From Pseudothauera rhizosphaerae (lineage in GTDB: Bacteria; Pseudomonadota; Gammaproteobacteria; Burkholderiales; Rhodocyclaceae): 64,000 nt of DNA. The notes below the pieces were generated by a model that saw only the letters and a list, made by a program, of their open reading frames with translations, had not been told where the DNA came from and searched no databases. The stretch's first letter is position 1, and each line of letters starts with the position of its first letter. The position numbers and the translations under genes were made by a program. Where the stretch lies: NCBI RefSeq assembly GCF_004801305.1, contig NZ_SSOD01000007.1:1-64000 (forward strand). Direction: 5' to 3'. Positions 1 through 10,716 of this stretch are shown here, piece after piece.

Positions 1-1
1 C

Positions 2-1888
2 CACGTGGTGGAAGCCGGCAGCGCCGAGGTGGAAGCCGCGCTGGCCGCCGCCACGGCCGGCGCACCCGCCTGGGCCGCCGTGCCGCCGGCCGAGCGCGCC
101 GCAAGCCTGGAACGCGCCGCCGACCTGCTGGAGCGCGACGGCGACCGCCTGCTGGCGCTGGCCGTGCGCGAAGCCGGCAAGACCTGGGCCAACGCGGTGG
201 CCGAACTGCGCGAGGCAGTGGATTTCTGCCGCTACTACGCCGCCCAGGCGCGGGCCTTCGACAACGGCACCCACGTGCCCCTCGGCCCGGTGGTGTGCAT
301 CAGCCCGTGGAACTTCCCGCTCGCCATCTTCACCGGCCAGGTGGCCGCGGCCCTGGCCGCCGGCAACCCGGTGCTCGCCAAGCCGGCGGAACAGACCCCG
401 CTCATCGCCGCCGCCGCCGTGCGCCTGCTGCACGAGGCCGGCATCCCCCCCGCCGCGCTGCAACTGCTGCCCGGCCGCGGCGAGACCGTGGGCGCCGCGC
501 TGGTGGCCGACCCCCGCGTGCGCGGCGTGATGTTCACCGGCTCCACCGAGGTCTCCGCGCTCATCAACCGCAGCCTGGCCGCCCGCGGCGGCAACGTGCC
601 GCTGATCGCGGAGACCGGCGGGCAGAACGCCATGATCGTGGATTCCACGGCACTCCCCGAGCAGGTGGTGGCCGACGTGCTCGCCTCCAGCTTCGACTCC
701 GCCGGCCAGCGCTGCTCCGCGCTGCGGGTGCTGTGCGTGCAGGAGGACGTGGCCGACGGCATGGTGGAAATGCTGCAGGGCGCGGCGCGGGAACTCACCG
801 TGGGCGACCCGGCCGACGTGCGCCGGGACGTGGGTCCGGTGATCGATGCCGACGCCCGGGCGGGCCTGGAAGCCCACGTGGCGGCCATGCAGGCCGCGGG
901 CTGCCGCGTCTCCCGCCTGCCGCTGCCGGACGAGTGCGCGAACGGCACCTTCGTCGCCCCCACCCTCATCGAGATCGACGGCTTCGCCCGCCTGGAACGG
1001 GAACAGTTCGGCCCCGTGCTGCACGTGCTGCGCTACCGGGAGCGCGACCTGGAAAGCCTGGTGGACGCCATCAACGCCAGCGGCTACGGTCTGACCATGG
1101 GCATACACACGCGCATCGACGAGACCATCGCGAGGGTGGTGGACCGCGCCCACGTGGGCAACCTGTACGTGAACCGCAACATGATCGGCGCGGTGGTGGG
1201 CGTGCAGCCCTTCGGCGGCGAAGGCCTGTCCGGCACCGGCCCCAAGGCCGGCGGTCCGCTCTACCTGCACCGCCTGCTCGCCCGCACGCCGGGGCCGCGC
1301 TTCGAGCGCCCGGCCGGCGACGAACAGCCGGCGCTGACCCTGTTCGCCGACTGGCTGGAGCGGGAGGGCCGGGCGCTCCTCGAAGGGGACGACATCGCCG
1401 TGCTGCGGGACCGCCTGGACGCCTACCGGGCGCGGCGCATCGACGGCCTGCGCCTCACCCTGCCCGGCCCCACCGGCGAGGACGACAGCATCGCCTTCGT
1501 GCCCCGCGGCCTCGTCGCCGGCGTGGCCAGCGGCAGTGCGGCGCGCCTGCACCAGGTGCTGGCCGCGCTCGCCACCGGCAACCGCCTGCTGATGGACGAC
1601 AACGACATCACCCGCAAGCTCGTTTCCGCCCTGCCCACGCCCCTGGCCGCCCGCGTGGAACGCTCGGCGAACTGGGAACAGGCCGGATTCGGCGCCCTGC
1701 TCTTCGACGGCCCGGACGCCGAGGCCGACGCCTGGCGGGTGCGCCTGGCCGCCCGTCCCGGCCCCATCGTCGGCCTGCTGCGCCCCGAGCCGGAATACGA
1801 CCCCGCCCGCCTGGTGCATGAGCGCACCCTGAGCGTGAACACCGCCGCCGCCGGCGGCAATGCCAGCCTGATGGCGATGGGGGCCTGA
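2..1888 (+). CDS. putA: Bifunctional proline dehydrogenase / P5C dehydrogenase PutA, C-terminal part
   Basis: Partial gene: the frame is open to the left window edge, so the GTG at 5 is not taken as a start. What is visible is the aldehyde dehydrogenase (glutamate semialdehyde to glutamate, NAD+) half of PutA. Counting from nucleotide 5, the general-base Glu is residue 203 (motif LIAETGGQNAM) and the catalytic Cys is residue 237 (SAGQRCSALR). Roughly residues 430-627, after the dehydrogenase core, match the extra C-terminal domain found in long PutA proteins, which separates it from a single-function P5C dehydrogenase. The proline dehydrogenase and any DNA-binding part lie outside the window. 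It is followed at 2073 by an amino acid uptake operon, a sensible catabolic neighbour. Confidence is high for the enzyme and moderate for the trifunctional or bifunctional class. Confidence 0.9.
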   Translation, partial: HVVEAGSAEVEAALAAATAGAPAWAAVPPAERAASLERAADLLERDGDRLLALAVREAGKTWANAVAELREAVDFCRYYAAQARAFDNGTHVPLGPVVCISPWNFPLAIFTGQVAAALAAGNPVLAKPAEQTPLIAAAAVRLLHEAGIPPAALQLLPGRGETVGAALVADPRVRGVMFTGSTEVSALINRSLAARGGNVPLIAETGGQNAMIVDSTALPEQVVADVLASSFDSAGQRCSALRVLCVQEDVADGMVEMLQGAARELTVGDPADVRRDVGPVIDADARAGLEAHVAAMQAAGCRVSRLPLPDECANGTFVAPTLIEIDGFARLEREQFGPVLHVLRYRERDLESLVDAINASGYGLTMGIHTRIDETIARVVDRAHVGNLYVNRNMIGAVVGVQPFGGEGLSGTGPKAGGPLYLHRLLARTPGPRFERPAGDEQPALTLFADWLEREGRALLEGDDIAVLRDRLDAYRARRIDGLRLTLPGPTGEDDSIAFVPRGLVAGVASGSAARLHQVLAALATGNRLLMDDNDITRKLVSALPTPLAARVERSANWEQAGFGALLFDGPDAEADAWRVRLAARPGPIVGLLRPEPEYDPARLVHERTLSVNTAAAGGNASLMAMGA

Positions 1889-1913
1889 TGGAGGGGAAGA
1901 ACCGCTGAAAACC

Positions 1914-1947
1914 CCGCCTGCGGAGAGACGCCCCGCTCCGCAGGCGG
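1914..1947 (+). terminator. Hairpin after putA, possible terminator
   Basis: A perfect 12-bp stem (arms 1914-1925 and 1936-1947, 10-base loop) lies 26 bases after the putA stop. No clear T-run follows, so termination by this hairpin alone is uncertain. Confidence 0.45.
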
Positions 1948-2072
1948 CCCGTTGTTAGGGGCATCACGAATGGCAAGAAGAAGAAAACTGCTTATCGTAG
2001 CCGGGCACGAACGCCACGCCGTGGCGTGCGGACTGCCCTGAAGCTTCCACCACTGTCGAAAGGAGAGGATTC

Positions 2073-3167
2073 ATGAAGAAAACCCTGCTCGCCACCGCCT
2101 GCCTGGCGCTCGGCGCCTATTCCCAGACCAGCCTGGCCGATTTGTCGGTGGCCATCGCCGGCCCCATGACCGGCCAGTACGCCTCGGTCGGCGACCAGAT
2201 CCGGCGCGGCGCCGAATTGGCCATCGCCGACATCAACGCGCGCGGCGGCGTGCTGGGCGAGAAGCTGAAGCTGGAAGTGGGCGACGACGCCTGCGATCCC
2301 AAGCAGGCCGTGTCCGTGGCCAACACCATGGTGAACAAGAACATCGTGTTCATGCACGGCCACTGGTGTTCCAGCTCCACCATCCCCGCCTCCGAGGTGT
2401 ACAACGAGGCCGACATCCCCATGGCCACCGTGTCCACCAACCCGCAGGTGACCGAGCGCGGCCTGAACAACATCTTCCGCATCATGGGCCGCGACGACCA
2501 GCAGGGCCTGGTCGCCGGCGGCTACATCGCCGACCACTTCAAGGGCAAGAAGGTGGCCGTGGTGGACGACAAGAGCGCCTACGGCAAGGGCCTGGCGGAC
2601 GAGATGGCCAAGGCCGTCGAAGCCAAGGGCGTGAAGCCCACCCTGCGCGAATCCATCACCGCCGGCGAGAAGGACTACTCGGGCCTGGTCACCAAGCTCA
2701 AGCAGGCGGGCGTGGAAGTGATGGCCTACGGCGGCTACCACACCGAGGTCGCGCTGATCCTGCGCCAGGCCCAGGCCGCCGGCCTCAAGCTCACGGTGAT
2801 GAGCGGCGACACCATGACCAACTCGGAACTGGTCACCGCCGCCGGCCCCGCCGCGGACAACGTGCTGTTCACCTTCTCGCCGGACCCGCGCAAGAACCCG
2901 GACGCCGCCCCGGTGGTGGAGAAGTTCCGCGCCGCCAAGGTGGAGCCGGAAGGCTACGTGCTCTACGCCTACGCCGCCCTGCAGCTCTTCGAACAGGCCG
3001 CCAACGGCGCCAGGAGCACCAAGTACGCGGACCTGGAGAAGGCCCTGCGCAACGGCAGCTTCAAGACCGTGATCGGCGACCTGTCCTTCGACGCCAAGGG
3101 CGACCAGAAGGCGCCGGGCTTCGTGGTCTATCGCTGGCAGGGCGGCCAGTACGACTACGCCCGGTAG
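2073..3167 (+). CDS. livK: Periplasmic branched-chain amino acid binding protein (LivK/LivJ type)
   Basis: 364 residues, the usual size for type I periplasmic binding proteins of the HAAT family. A Sec signal peptide is visible (MKKTLL start, hydrophobic core, cleavage probably after TSLA near residue 22). The mature start SVAIAGPMTGQYA and the GAELAIADINARGG motif are typical of Liv binding proteins. The ATG at 2073 has a strong ribosome site (AAAGGAGAGG) just upstream. It delivers leucine, isoleucine or valine, or a related ligand, to the LivHMGF complex encoded next; exact ligand cannot be read from sequence. The TAG stop is formed by the first bases of a REP-like repeat starting at 3164. 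Confidence 0.88.
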   Translation: MKKTLLATACLALGAYSQTSLADLSVAIAGPMTGQYASVGDQIRRGAELAIADINARGGVLGEKLKLEVGDDACDPKQAVSVANTMVNKNIVFMHGHWCSSSTIPASEVYNEADIPMATVSTNPQVTERGLNNIFRIMGRDDQQGLVAGGYIADHFKGKKVAVVDDKSAYGKGLADEMAKAVEAKGVKPTLRESITAGEKDYSGLVTKLKQAGVEVMAYGGYHTEVALILRQAQAAGLKLTVMSGDTMTNSELVTAAGPAADNVLFTFSPDPRKNPDAAPVVEKFRAAKVEPEGYVLYAYAALQLFEQAANGARSTKYADLEKALRNGSFKTVIGDLSFDAKGDQKAPGFVVYRWQGGQYDYAR

Positions 3168-3236
3168 GAGCGGCCTTGGCCGCGATGCGTTTGTTCCGCA
3201 TACCGGACGCCGCATCGCGGGCAAGCCCGCTCCCAC
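3164..3236. repeat. REP-like inverted pair, copy A
   Basis: Two inverted imperfect copies of a REP-type palindrome: 3164-3189 begins GTAGGAGCGGCCTTGGCCGC, and 3211-3236 is its inverted relative ending GCCCGCTCCCAC. Each arm is itself palindromic, with 21 bases between. The same element occurs at 20667-20742. The form resembles the REP family known from Pseudomonas and related bacteria. Bases 3165-3167 double as the stop codon of the preceding binding protein gene. Confidence 0.85.
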
Positions 3237-3322
3237 ACCCCACACCATAACGACCTTCCCTCTGCGCACGGCCGCCCGCCATGAACGGGCGGCCGTCGTG
3301 CGCGCCACAGCAGGAGACGAGC

Positions 3323-4236
<914 letters not shown>

Positions 4237-4237
<1 letters not shown>

Positions 4238-5531
4238 TGAGCACCGTCGTCTTCGCCGCCCATGGCATGACCCCGGCCGAGCGCCTGCGCGACGCGGGCT
4301 GGATCGCCTTCGTCGCCTTCATCCTCGGCGTTCCGCTGATCGGCCTCACCACCGTGGACGTGGGCGGCCGGCTGGCGGTGAACACCCGCTTCGGCCTGCT
4401 CGCTGCCGCGGTCGCCGTGGCCTTCGGCGGCCGCCTCGCCCTGCGCTGGGCCTTCGACCGCCTGGCCGCGCGCAAGGCCAGCCGCCAGCGCGCCGGCAGC
4501 GCAATCAGCCGCACCCAGACCATCGCCAACGTGCTGGGCTGGATCGCGCTGGGCGCCGCCGTGGCGCTGCCCATCGCCTTCTCCGACAACCGCTACGTGG
4601 TGGATACCGCCACCACGGTGCTGATCTACGTGATGCTGGGCTGGGGCCTCAACGTGGTGGTGGGCCTCGCGGGCCTGCTCGACCTGGGCTACGTGGCCTT
4701 CTACGCGGTGGGCGCCTACGCCTACGCGCTGCTGTCCACGCAATACGGCTGGAGCTTCTGGGAGGCGCTGCCGGTCGCGGGCGCCATCGCGGCCGGCTTC
4801 GGCATCCTGCTCGGCTACCCCATCCTGCGCCTGCGCGGGGATTACCTGGCCATCGTCACGCTGGGCTTCGGCGAGATCATCCGCGTCATCCTGGTGAACT
4901 GGACCGAGTTCTCCGGCGGCCCCAACGGCATCGGCTCCATTCCCCGGCCCAGCTTCTTCGGCCTGGCGTTCACCCGCAGCGCGCCGGAAGGCGGGCACAG
5001 CTTCGCCAGCTTCTTCGGCCTGGAATTCTCCGCCATGCACCGGCTGATCTTCCTCTACTACCTGATCCTGGTGCTGGCCCTGCTCACCCATGCCTTCGTC
5101 TCGCGCCTGCGCAAGCTGCCGGTGGGGCGCGCCTGGGAGGCCCTGCGGGAGGACGAGATCGCCTGCAAGGCGATGGGCATGAACACCACCCACATCAAGC
5201 TCTCGGCCTTCGCCATCGGCGCCATGCTGGGCGGCTTCGCCGGGGTGTTCTTCGCCGCGCGCCAGGGCTTCGTCTCACCGGAAAGCTTCGTGTTCACGGA
5301 GTCGGCCATCATCCTCGCCATCGTCGTGCTGGGCGGCATGGGCTCGCAGATGGGCGTGGTGCTGGCGGCCACGCTGCTGGTGTTGATCCCCGAGTTCGGG
5401 CGCAACTTCGCCGAATACCGCATGCTGCTGTTCGGCCTGGCCATGGTGCTGATCATGGTGTGGCGGCCGGGCGGCCTGCTGGCCCACCGGGAACCCACGT
5501 TGCGTCTTGCCAAGGCGGCGGGAGGTGAGCA

Positions 5532-5535
<4 letters not shown>
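4237..5535 (+). CDS. livM: Branched-chain amino acid ABC transporter permease LivM
   Basis: 432 residues, an inner-membrane permease. About 100 N-terminal residues with two hydrophobic segments and a basic linker (FDRLAARKASRQR) precede the conserved core, as in long proteobacterial LivM. The core motif GLNVVVGLAGLLDLGYVAFYA and the later LRLRGDYLAIVTLGFGEI are the classic LivM signatures. The cytoplasmic coupling segment near AWEALREDEIACKAMGMN would contact the ATPases. The ATG overlaps the livH stop and its own stop overlaps the livG start by four bases (ATGA). It pairs with LivH as the membrane channel. Confidence 0.93.
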
Positions 5536-6352
<817 letters not shown>

Positions 6353-6356
<4 letters not shown>

Positions 6357-7072
6357 TGCTGACCATGGAAGGCGTGCACGCCCACTACGGCCACATCCAC
6401 GCCCTGCGCGGCATCGACGTGTCGGTGCAGGTGGGCGAGATCGTCACCCTGATCGGCGCCAACGGGGCCGGCAAGTCCACGCTGATGATGAGCCTGTTCG
6501 GCAACCCAAGGGCCAGCGCCGGGCGCATCGTGTTCGACGGCGAGGACATCACCCGGCTCACCACCCACGAGATCGCCCGCCGCGGCATCGCCCTGGTGCC
6601 CGAAGGCCGGCGCATCTTCCCGCGCATGACGGTGCTGGAGAACCTGCAGATGGGCGCGGCCCAGGCCGATCCGGCCAACTACGAGGCGGACATCGCCCGC
6701 GTGTATGCCATGTTCCCCATCCTGCAGGAACGCCAGAACCAGCGCGCCGGCACGCTCTCCGGCGGCGAGCAGCAGATGCTCGCCATCGGCCGCGCGCTGA
6801 TGAGCCGGCCCAAGCTGCTGCTGCTGGACGAACCCTCCCTGGGCCTGGCACCCATCTACATCCGCAAGATCTTCCAGATCGTCCGGGAACTAAACCGGGA
6901 CCACGGCATGACCATTCTGCTGGTGGAGCAGAACGCCAACCAGGCGCTGCGGGTGGCGCACCGGGGCTACGTGCTGCAGCACGGCGAGATCACCCTGGCG
7001 GGCAGCGGCGCGGAACTACTGGCGAGCCCGGAGGTGCGCGCGGCCTACCTGGAAGGCGGCGCGCACGGCTGA
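6353..7072 (+). CDS. livF: Branched-chain amino acid ABC transporter ATPase LivF
   Basis: 239 residues starting at ATG 6353 (a second ATG follows at 6356), preceded by GGAGGAGAG. Walker A GANGAGKST, signature LSGGEQQMLAIGRAL and Walker B LLLLDEPSLGLAP are intact, and the compact size plus YGHIHALRG near the N-terminus fit LivF. It heterodimerises with LivG. It is the last gene of the livHMGF run; a short GC hairpin follows the stop directly. All four genes from livH overlap end to start, so they should be made as one unit. Confidence 0.93.
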
Positions 7073-7092
7073 GCCCCGCTCCGGCGCGGGGC
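7073..7092 (+). terminator. Weak hairpin after livF
   Basis: A 7-bp GC stem (7073-7079 with 7086-7092, six-base loop) directly after the livF stop. There is no T-run, so this is only a possible terminator. Confidence 0.3.
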
Positions 7093-7146
7093 GCACCGCC
7101 GCCCCGCGTCAGCGCGCAGACTGATATCCATATGCATAGATCGTTC

Positions 7147-7205
7147 TTGCGCCCGCTACCCGCCCGGGTAGACTCGGCGCTTCGTCAACCCGGCGCACGC
7201 CGGGT
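7147..7205 (+). promoter_or_regulatory. metNIQ leader with two small dyads and a weak promoter
   Basis: A perfect 7-bp inverted repeat CTACCCG-CC-CGGGTAG lies at 7156-7171 and an 8-bp hairpin (ACCCGGCG / CGCCGGGT) at 7188-7205, just before the metN ribosome site. A weak promoter match TTGCGC (7147) - 16 bases - TAGACT (7169) overlaps the first dyad. The function as an operator is an inference; no known methionine riboswitch was recognised. Confidence 0.35.
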
Positions 7206-7226
7206 GGCACCGGCAGGAAGCTCGGC

Positions 7227-8237
7227 GTGATCGAACTGAAACAGGTTGGCAAGACTTACCGGCTGGACGGGCGCGACATTCCCGCGGTGCGGCCCACCGA
7301 CCTGTTCGTCGAACAGGGGGAGGTGTTCGGCCTGATCGGCCATTCCGGCGCCGGCAAGAGCACCCTGCTGCGACTCATCAACCGGCTGGAAGAACCTTCC
7401 GACGGGCGCATCGTGGTGGACGGCGAGGACGTCACCGCGCTGGACCCCGCCGGCCTGCGCGCCTTCCGCCAGCGCGTGGGGATGATCTTCCAGCACTTCA
7501 ACCTGCTCTCGTCCAAGACCGTGGCGGAGAACATCGGCCTGCCCCTCAAGTTCGCCGGCGGCCGCAGCAAGGCGCAGATCGCCGAGCGGGTCGATGCCCT
7601 GCTGGCGCGGGTGGGGCTGGAGGCGCACGCGCGCAAGTATCCGGCGCAACTGTCCGGCGGCCAGAAGCAGCGCGTCGGCATCGCCCGCGCGCTGGCCACC
7701 GAGCCCCGGATCCTGCTCTGCGACGAGGCCACCAGCGCCCTCGATCCGCAGACCACCACCCAGGTGCTGCAACTGCTGTCCGACATCAACCGCGAACTGG
7801 GGCTCACCATCGTGCTGATCACCCACGAGATGGACGTGATCCGCCGCGTGTGCGACCGCGTGGCGGTGATGGACGCCGGCGCCATCGTCGAGCAGGGCAC
7901 GGTCGGGGACGTCTTCCTCCACCCCCGGCATCCCACCACGCGCCGCTTCGTGCTCGAAGCGGAGCAGGTGGACGAACACGAGCAACTGCAGGATTTCGCC
8001 CACGTGGGCGGCCGCATCCTGCGCCTGACCTTCCGCGGCGACGCCACCTACGCCCCGCTGCTGGGCACGGTGGCGCGCGAGACCGGGGTGGACTACAGCA
8101 TCCTCGCCGGGCGCATCGACCACATCAAGGACACCCCCTACGGCCAGCTCACCATCGCCCTGATCGGCGGCGACGTGGAGGCCGCCCAGCGCCGCCTGGG
8201 CGAGGCCGACGTGCATCTGGAGGTGCTGCGGCCATGA
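7227..8237 (+). CDS. metN: Methionine ABC transporter ATPase MetN
   Basis: 336 residues from GTG 7227, with AGGAAG upstream. Walker [10 protein letters not shown] (residues 38-46), signature [16 protein letters not shown] and Walker [15 protein letters not shown] are intact. After the ATPase core, residues about 260-336 (from [15 protein letters not shown] to the end) match the NIL regulatory domain, which binds methionine and causes trans-inhibition of uptake in characterised MetN proteins. The stop overlaps metI by four bases. Together with MetI and MetQ it forms the D/L-methionine importer. The N-terminal IPAVRPTDL segment fits the MetN/EcfA group, and the NIL domain settles the assignment. 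Confidence 0.93.
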   Translation: MIELKQVGKTYRLDGRDIPAVRPTDLFVEQGEVFGLIGHSGAGKSTLLRLINRLEEPSDGRIVVDGEDVTALDPAGLRAFRQRVGMIFQHFNLLSSKTVAENIGLPLKFAGGRSKAQIAERVDALLARVGLEAHARKYPAQLSGGQKQRVGIARALATEPRILLCDEATSALDPQTTTQVLQLLSDINRELGLTIVLITHEMDVIRRVCDRVAVMDAGAIVEQGTVGDVFLHPRHPTTRRFVLEAEQVDEHEQLQDFAHVGGRILRLTFRGDATYAPLLGTVARETGVDYSILAGRIDHIKDTPYGQLTIALIGGDVEAAQRRLGEADVHLEVLRP

Positions 8238-8899
8238 ACGCCCTGTTCGCCAACCTCGATCCGGTGGAAATCTGGCAGGCCACGCTGGACACCCTGCTGA
8301 TGCTGGGCGGCTCCCTGCTGTTCACCGTGCTGTTCGGCCTGCCCCTGGGCGTGCTGCTGTTCCTCACCGGGCCGCGCCAGATGTTCGAGCGGCGCGGCCT
8401 GTACGGCCTGCTGTCGGTCGTCGTCAACGCCCTGCGCTCGCTGCCCTTCATCATCCTGCTGATCGTCATGATCCCGGTCACGGTGCTGATCACCGGCACC
8501 TCCCTGGGCGTGGCCGGCGCCATTCCACCGCTGGTGGCCGGCGCCACGCCCTTCTTCGCGCGCCTGGTGGAGACCGCGCTGCGGGAGGTGGACCGGGGCA
8601 TCATCGAGGCCAGCCAGGCCATGGGTGCCACCACCCGCGAGATCGTCCTCGACGCCCTGCTGCCCGAGGCGCGCCCCGGCATCATCGCCGCCATCACCAT
8701 CACCGCCATCGCCCTGGTGTCCTACACCGCCATGGCCGGCGTGGTGGGCGCCGGCGGGCTGGGCGACCTCGCCATCCGCTTCGGCTACCAGCGCTTCCAG
8801 ACCGACGTGATGATCGTCACCGTGGTCCTGCTGCTGGTCATCGTGCAGATCCTGCAGTCCATCGGCGACCGGCTGGTGGTGCATTTTTCCCGCAAGTAG
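8234..8899 (+). CDS. metI: Methionine ABC transporter permease MetI
   Basis: 221 residues starting at the ATG that overlaps the metN stop (ATGA). Five hydrophobic segments fit the MetI fold. The coupling-helix motif is [27 protein letters not shown] in form (EA-MGA...LPEA), and the [17 protein letters not shown] segment is typical of MetI. Acts as a homodimer in the inner membrane under MetN. A 39-base gap with a good ribosome site (GAGAGG) leads to metQ. Confidence 0.93.
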   Translation: MNALFANLDPVEIWQATLDTLLMLGGSLLFTVLFGLPLGVLLFLTGPRQMFERRGLYGLLSVVVNALRSLPFIILLIVMIPVTVLITGTSLGVAGAIPPLVAGATPFFARLVETALREVDRGIIEASQAMGATTREIVLDALLPEARPGIIAAITITAIALVSYTAMAGVVGAGGLGDLAIRFGYQRFQTDVMIVTVVLLLVIVQILQSIGDRLVVHFSRK

Positions 8900-8938
8900 T
8901 CCCGCTCCCTTGCAACACACTCCACGAGAGGAAAAACC

Positions 8939-9712
8939 ATGAAGAAACTGCTGACCGCCCTGGCCGCCATTGCCGGCTTCTCCGTCCACGCCGCCGACAC
9001 CCTGAGCGTGGCCGCCACCGCCGTGCCCCACGCCGAAATCCTGGAGTTCGTCAAACCGGCCCTGGCGAAGGAAGGCGTCACCCTCAACGTCAAGGTGTTC
9101 ACCGACTACGTGCAGCCCAACGTGCAGGTGGCGGAGAAGCGCCTGGACGCCAACTTCTTCCAGCACCAGCCCTACCTGGACGAATTCAACAAGAGCAAGG
9201 GCACGAAGCTGGTCAGCGTGGCCGGCGTGCACGTGGAACCCTTCGGCGCCTACTCGCGCAAGATCGGCAACATCGCCGACCTGCCCCAGGGCGCCAGCGT
9301 GGTGATCCCCAACGACGCCACCAACGGCGGCCGCGCGCTGCTGCTGCTGGAGAAGGCGGGCGTGATCAAGCTCAAGGACTCCACCAACATCCTCGCCACC
9401 CAGAAGGACATCGCCGCCAACCCAAAGGGCATCAAGATCCGCGAACTGGAAGCGGCCACCCTGCCGCGCGTGCTCGACCAGGTGGACCTGGCGCTGATCA
9501 ACACCAACTACGCGCTGGAAGCCAGGCTCAATCCGAGCAAGGACGCCCTGGCCATCGAAGGCAGCGAGTCGCCCTACGTGAACACGCTGGTGACGCGCGA
9601 GGACAACAGGAACAGCCCCGCCGTGCAGAAGCTGGTCAAGGCGCTGCAGACCCCGGAGGTGAAGCAGTTCATCCTCGACAAGTACCAGGGCGCCGTGGTG
9701 CCGGCGTTCTGA
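8939..9712 (+). CDS. metQ: Methionine-binding protein MetQ (NlpA family), apparently not lipidated
   Basis: 257 residues. The NlpA family is recognised from TAVPHAEILEFVKPALAKEG, the aromatic and polar ligand-site segment KRLDANFFQHQPYL and the later LINTNYALEAR. The N-terminus is a Sec signal peptide (MKKLLTALAAIAGFSVHA, likely cleavage VHA-AD at about residue 18) with no Cys for lipidation, unlike E. coli MetQ, which is a lipoprotein. It therefore probably works as a free periplasmic binding protein for methionine. It is third in the metNIQ operon. Confidence in the family is high; ligand specificity rests on the operon context. Confidence 0.9.
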   Translation: MKKLLTALAAIAGFSVHAADTLSVAATAVPHAEILEFVKPALAKEGVTLNVKVFTDYVQPNVQVAEKRLDANFFQHQPYLDEFNKSKGTKLVSVAGVHVEPFGAYSRKIGNIADLPQGASVVIPNDATNGGRALLLLEKAGVIKLKDSTNILATQKDIAANPKGIKIRELEAATLPRVLDQVDLALINTNYALEARLNPSKDALAIEGSESPYVNTLVTREDNRNSPAVQKLVKALQTPEVKQFILDKYQGAVVPAF

Positions 9713-9761
9713 TCCGCTGACCGTTCCCGGACGCGCCGCCGGACGCGTCCATCCTCGATGC

Positions 9762-9794
9762 GCACGGGCCGTCCCGTCACGGGGCGGCCCGTGC
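9762..9794 (+). terminator. 15-bp hairpin between metQ and the EamA gene
   Basis: A stem of 15 pairs (9762-9776 with 9780-9794, one T-G wobble, three-base loop) about 50 bases after metQ and 19 bases before the next start codon. There is no clear T-run. It may end metNIQ transcription or act in the leader of the next gene. Confidence 0.5.
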
Positions 9795-9813
9795 CGTTCC
9801 CGCGTAGAAGCAG

Positions 9814-10716
9814 ATGCCCACCCCCACCACTCCCCCCGCCCGCTGGCTGCCCTTCGTCGTTCTCGGCCTGGGCCTCACCGCCATTTCCTTCGGCGCCATC
9901 TTCGCCCGCCTGGCCCAGGCCGAAGGCGTGGACTCGCTCGTGGTCGCCACCTGGCGGCTGGGGATCGCCGCCCTGGCCGTCACCCCCATCGCCCTGCTGC
10001 AGTCGCGCCGGGACCTGGCCGCCCTGTCCGGCCGGCAGGTGCTGATGGCGCTGGCCGCCGGGCTCTTCCTCGCCGCCCACTTCGCCACCTGGATCAGCTC
10101 CCTGGAATACACCTCGGTGGCCTCCAGCACCGCGCTGGTCACCACCAACCCGCTGTGGATCGGGCTGGCCTCCTTCCTGCTCTTCCGCGAGACGCCCACG
10201 CGCATGATGCTGGGCGGCATCGCGCTCTCCTTCGGCGGCAGCCTGCTGATCTTCTGGAGCGACAGCCAGAACGCCGGCGCGGGCGCCGACCCGCTCTTCG
10301 GCAACCTGCTGGCGCTGATCGGTTCCTGGTGTTTTTCCGCCTACCTGCTGATCGGCCGCCGCCTGCGTGCCGGGCTGGGGCTGGCGGCCTACATCTGGCT
10401 GGCCTACGGCGTGGCGGCGCTGTTCCTGGTGAGCGCCAGCGGTATCTCGGGCAGTGCCCTCACCGGCCACAGCGTGGTGGCCTGGGCCGTGCTCGCCGGC
10501 ATGGCGCTGGGCCCGCAACTGCTGGGCCACACCGCCTACAACTGGTCGCTGCGCCACGTCTCGGCCACCTTCGTCGCCGTGGTCACGCTGGGCGAACCGG
10601 TGGGCAGCGCGGCGATGGCCTGGGTGTTCTTCGGCGAAGGCTTCGCGCCGCTGCAACTGGCCGGCTTCGTGCTGCTGCTGGGCGGCATCTACCTCGCCGC
10701 GCGGGGCGAGCGTTAA
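9814..10716 (+). CDS. EamA/DMT-family transporter
   Basis: 300 residues, the normal length for the drug/metabolite transporter superfamily, with about ten hydrophobic segments arranged as two five-helix EamA repeats (first about residues 12-145, second about 158-298). Motifs such as SLEYTSVASSTALVTTNPLW and the second-repeat ATFVAVVTLGEPVGSAAMAWVFFGE are the conserved EamA pattern. Members export amino acids or other metabolites, or are orphan; substrate is unknown here. The gene runs into the antiporter operon tail to tail: its TAA shares the palindrome TTAA (10713-10716) with the mrpG stop on the other strand. Confidence 0.85.
   Translation: MPTPTTPPARWLPFVVLGLGLTAISFGAIFARLAQAEGVDSLVVATWRLGIAALAVTPIALLQSRRDLAALSGRQVLMALAAGLFLAAHFATWISSLEYTSVASSTALVTTNPLWIGLASFLLFRETPTRMMLGGIALSFGGSLLIFWSDSQNAGAGADPLFGNLLALIGSWCFSAYLLIGRRLRAGLGLAAYIWLAYGVAALFLVSASGISGSALTGHSVVAWAVLAGMALGPQLLGHTAYNWSLRHVSATFVAVVTLGEPVGSAAMAWVFFGEGFAPLQLAGFVLLLGGIYLAARGER

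Noticed and set aside
5-7. GTG at position 5 as the start of the first gene
   Set aside because: The reading frame is open upstream to the window edge and the protein begins within the dehydrogenase domain, so this is a truncated PutA.
7073-7226. SAM or other methionine-related riboswitch upstream of metN
   Set aside because: Only two short dyads are present; no recognisable conserved core of a known SAM riboswitch class.
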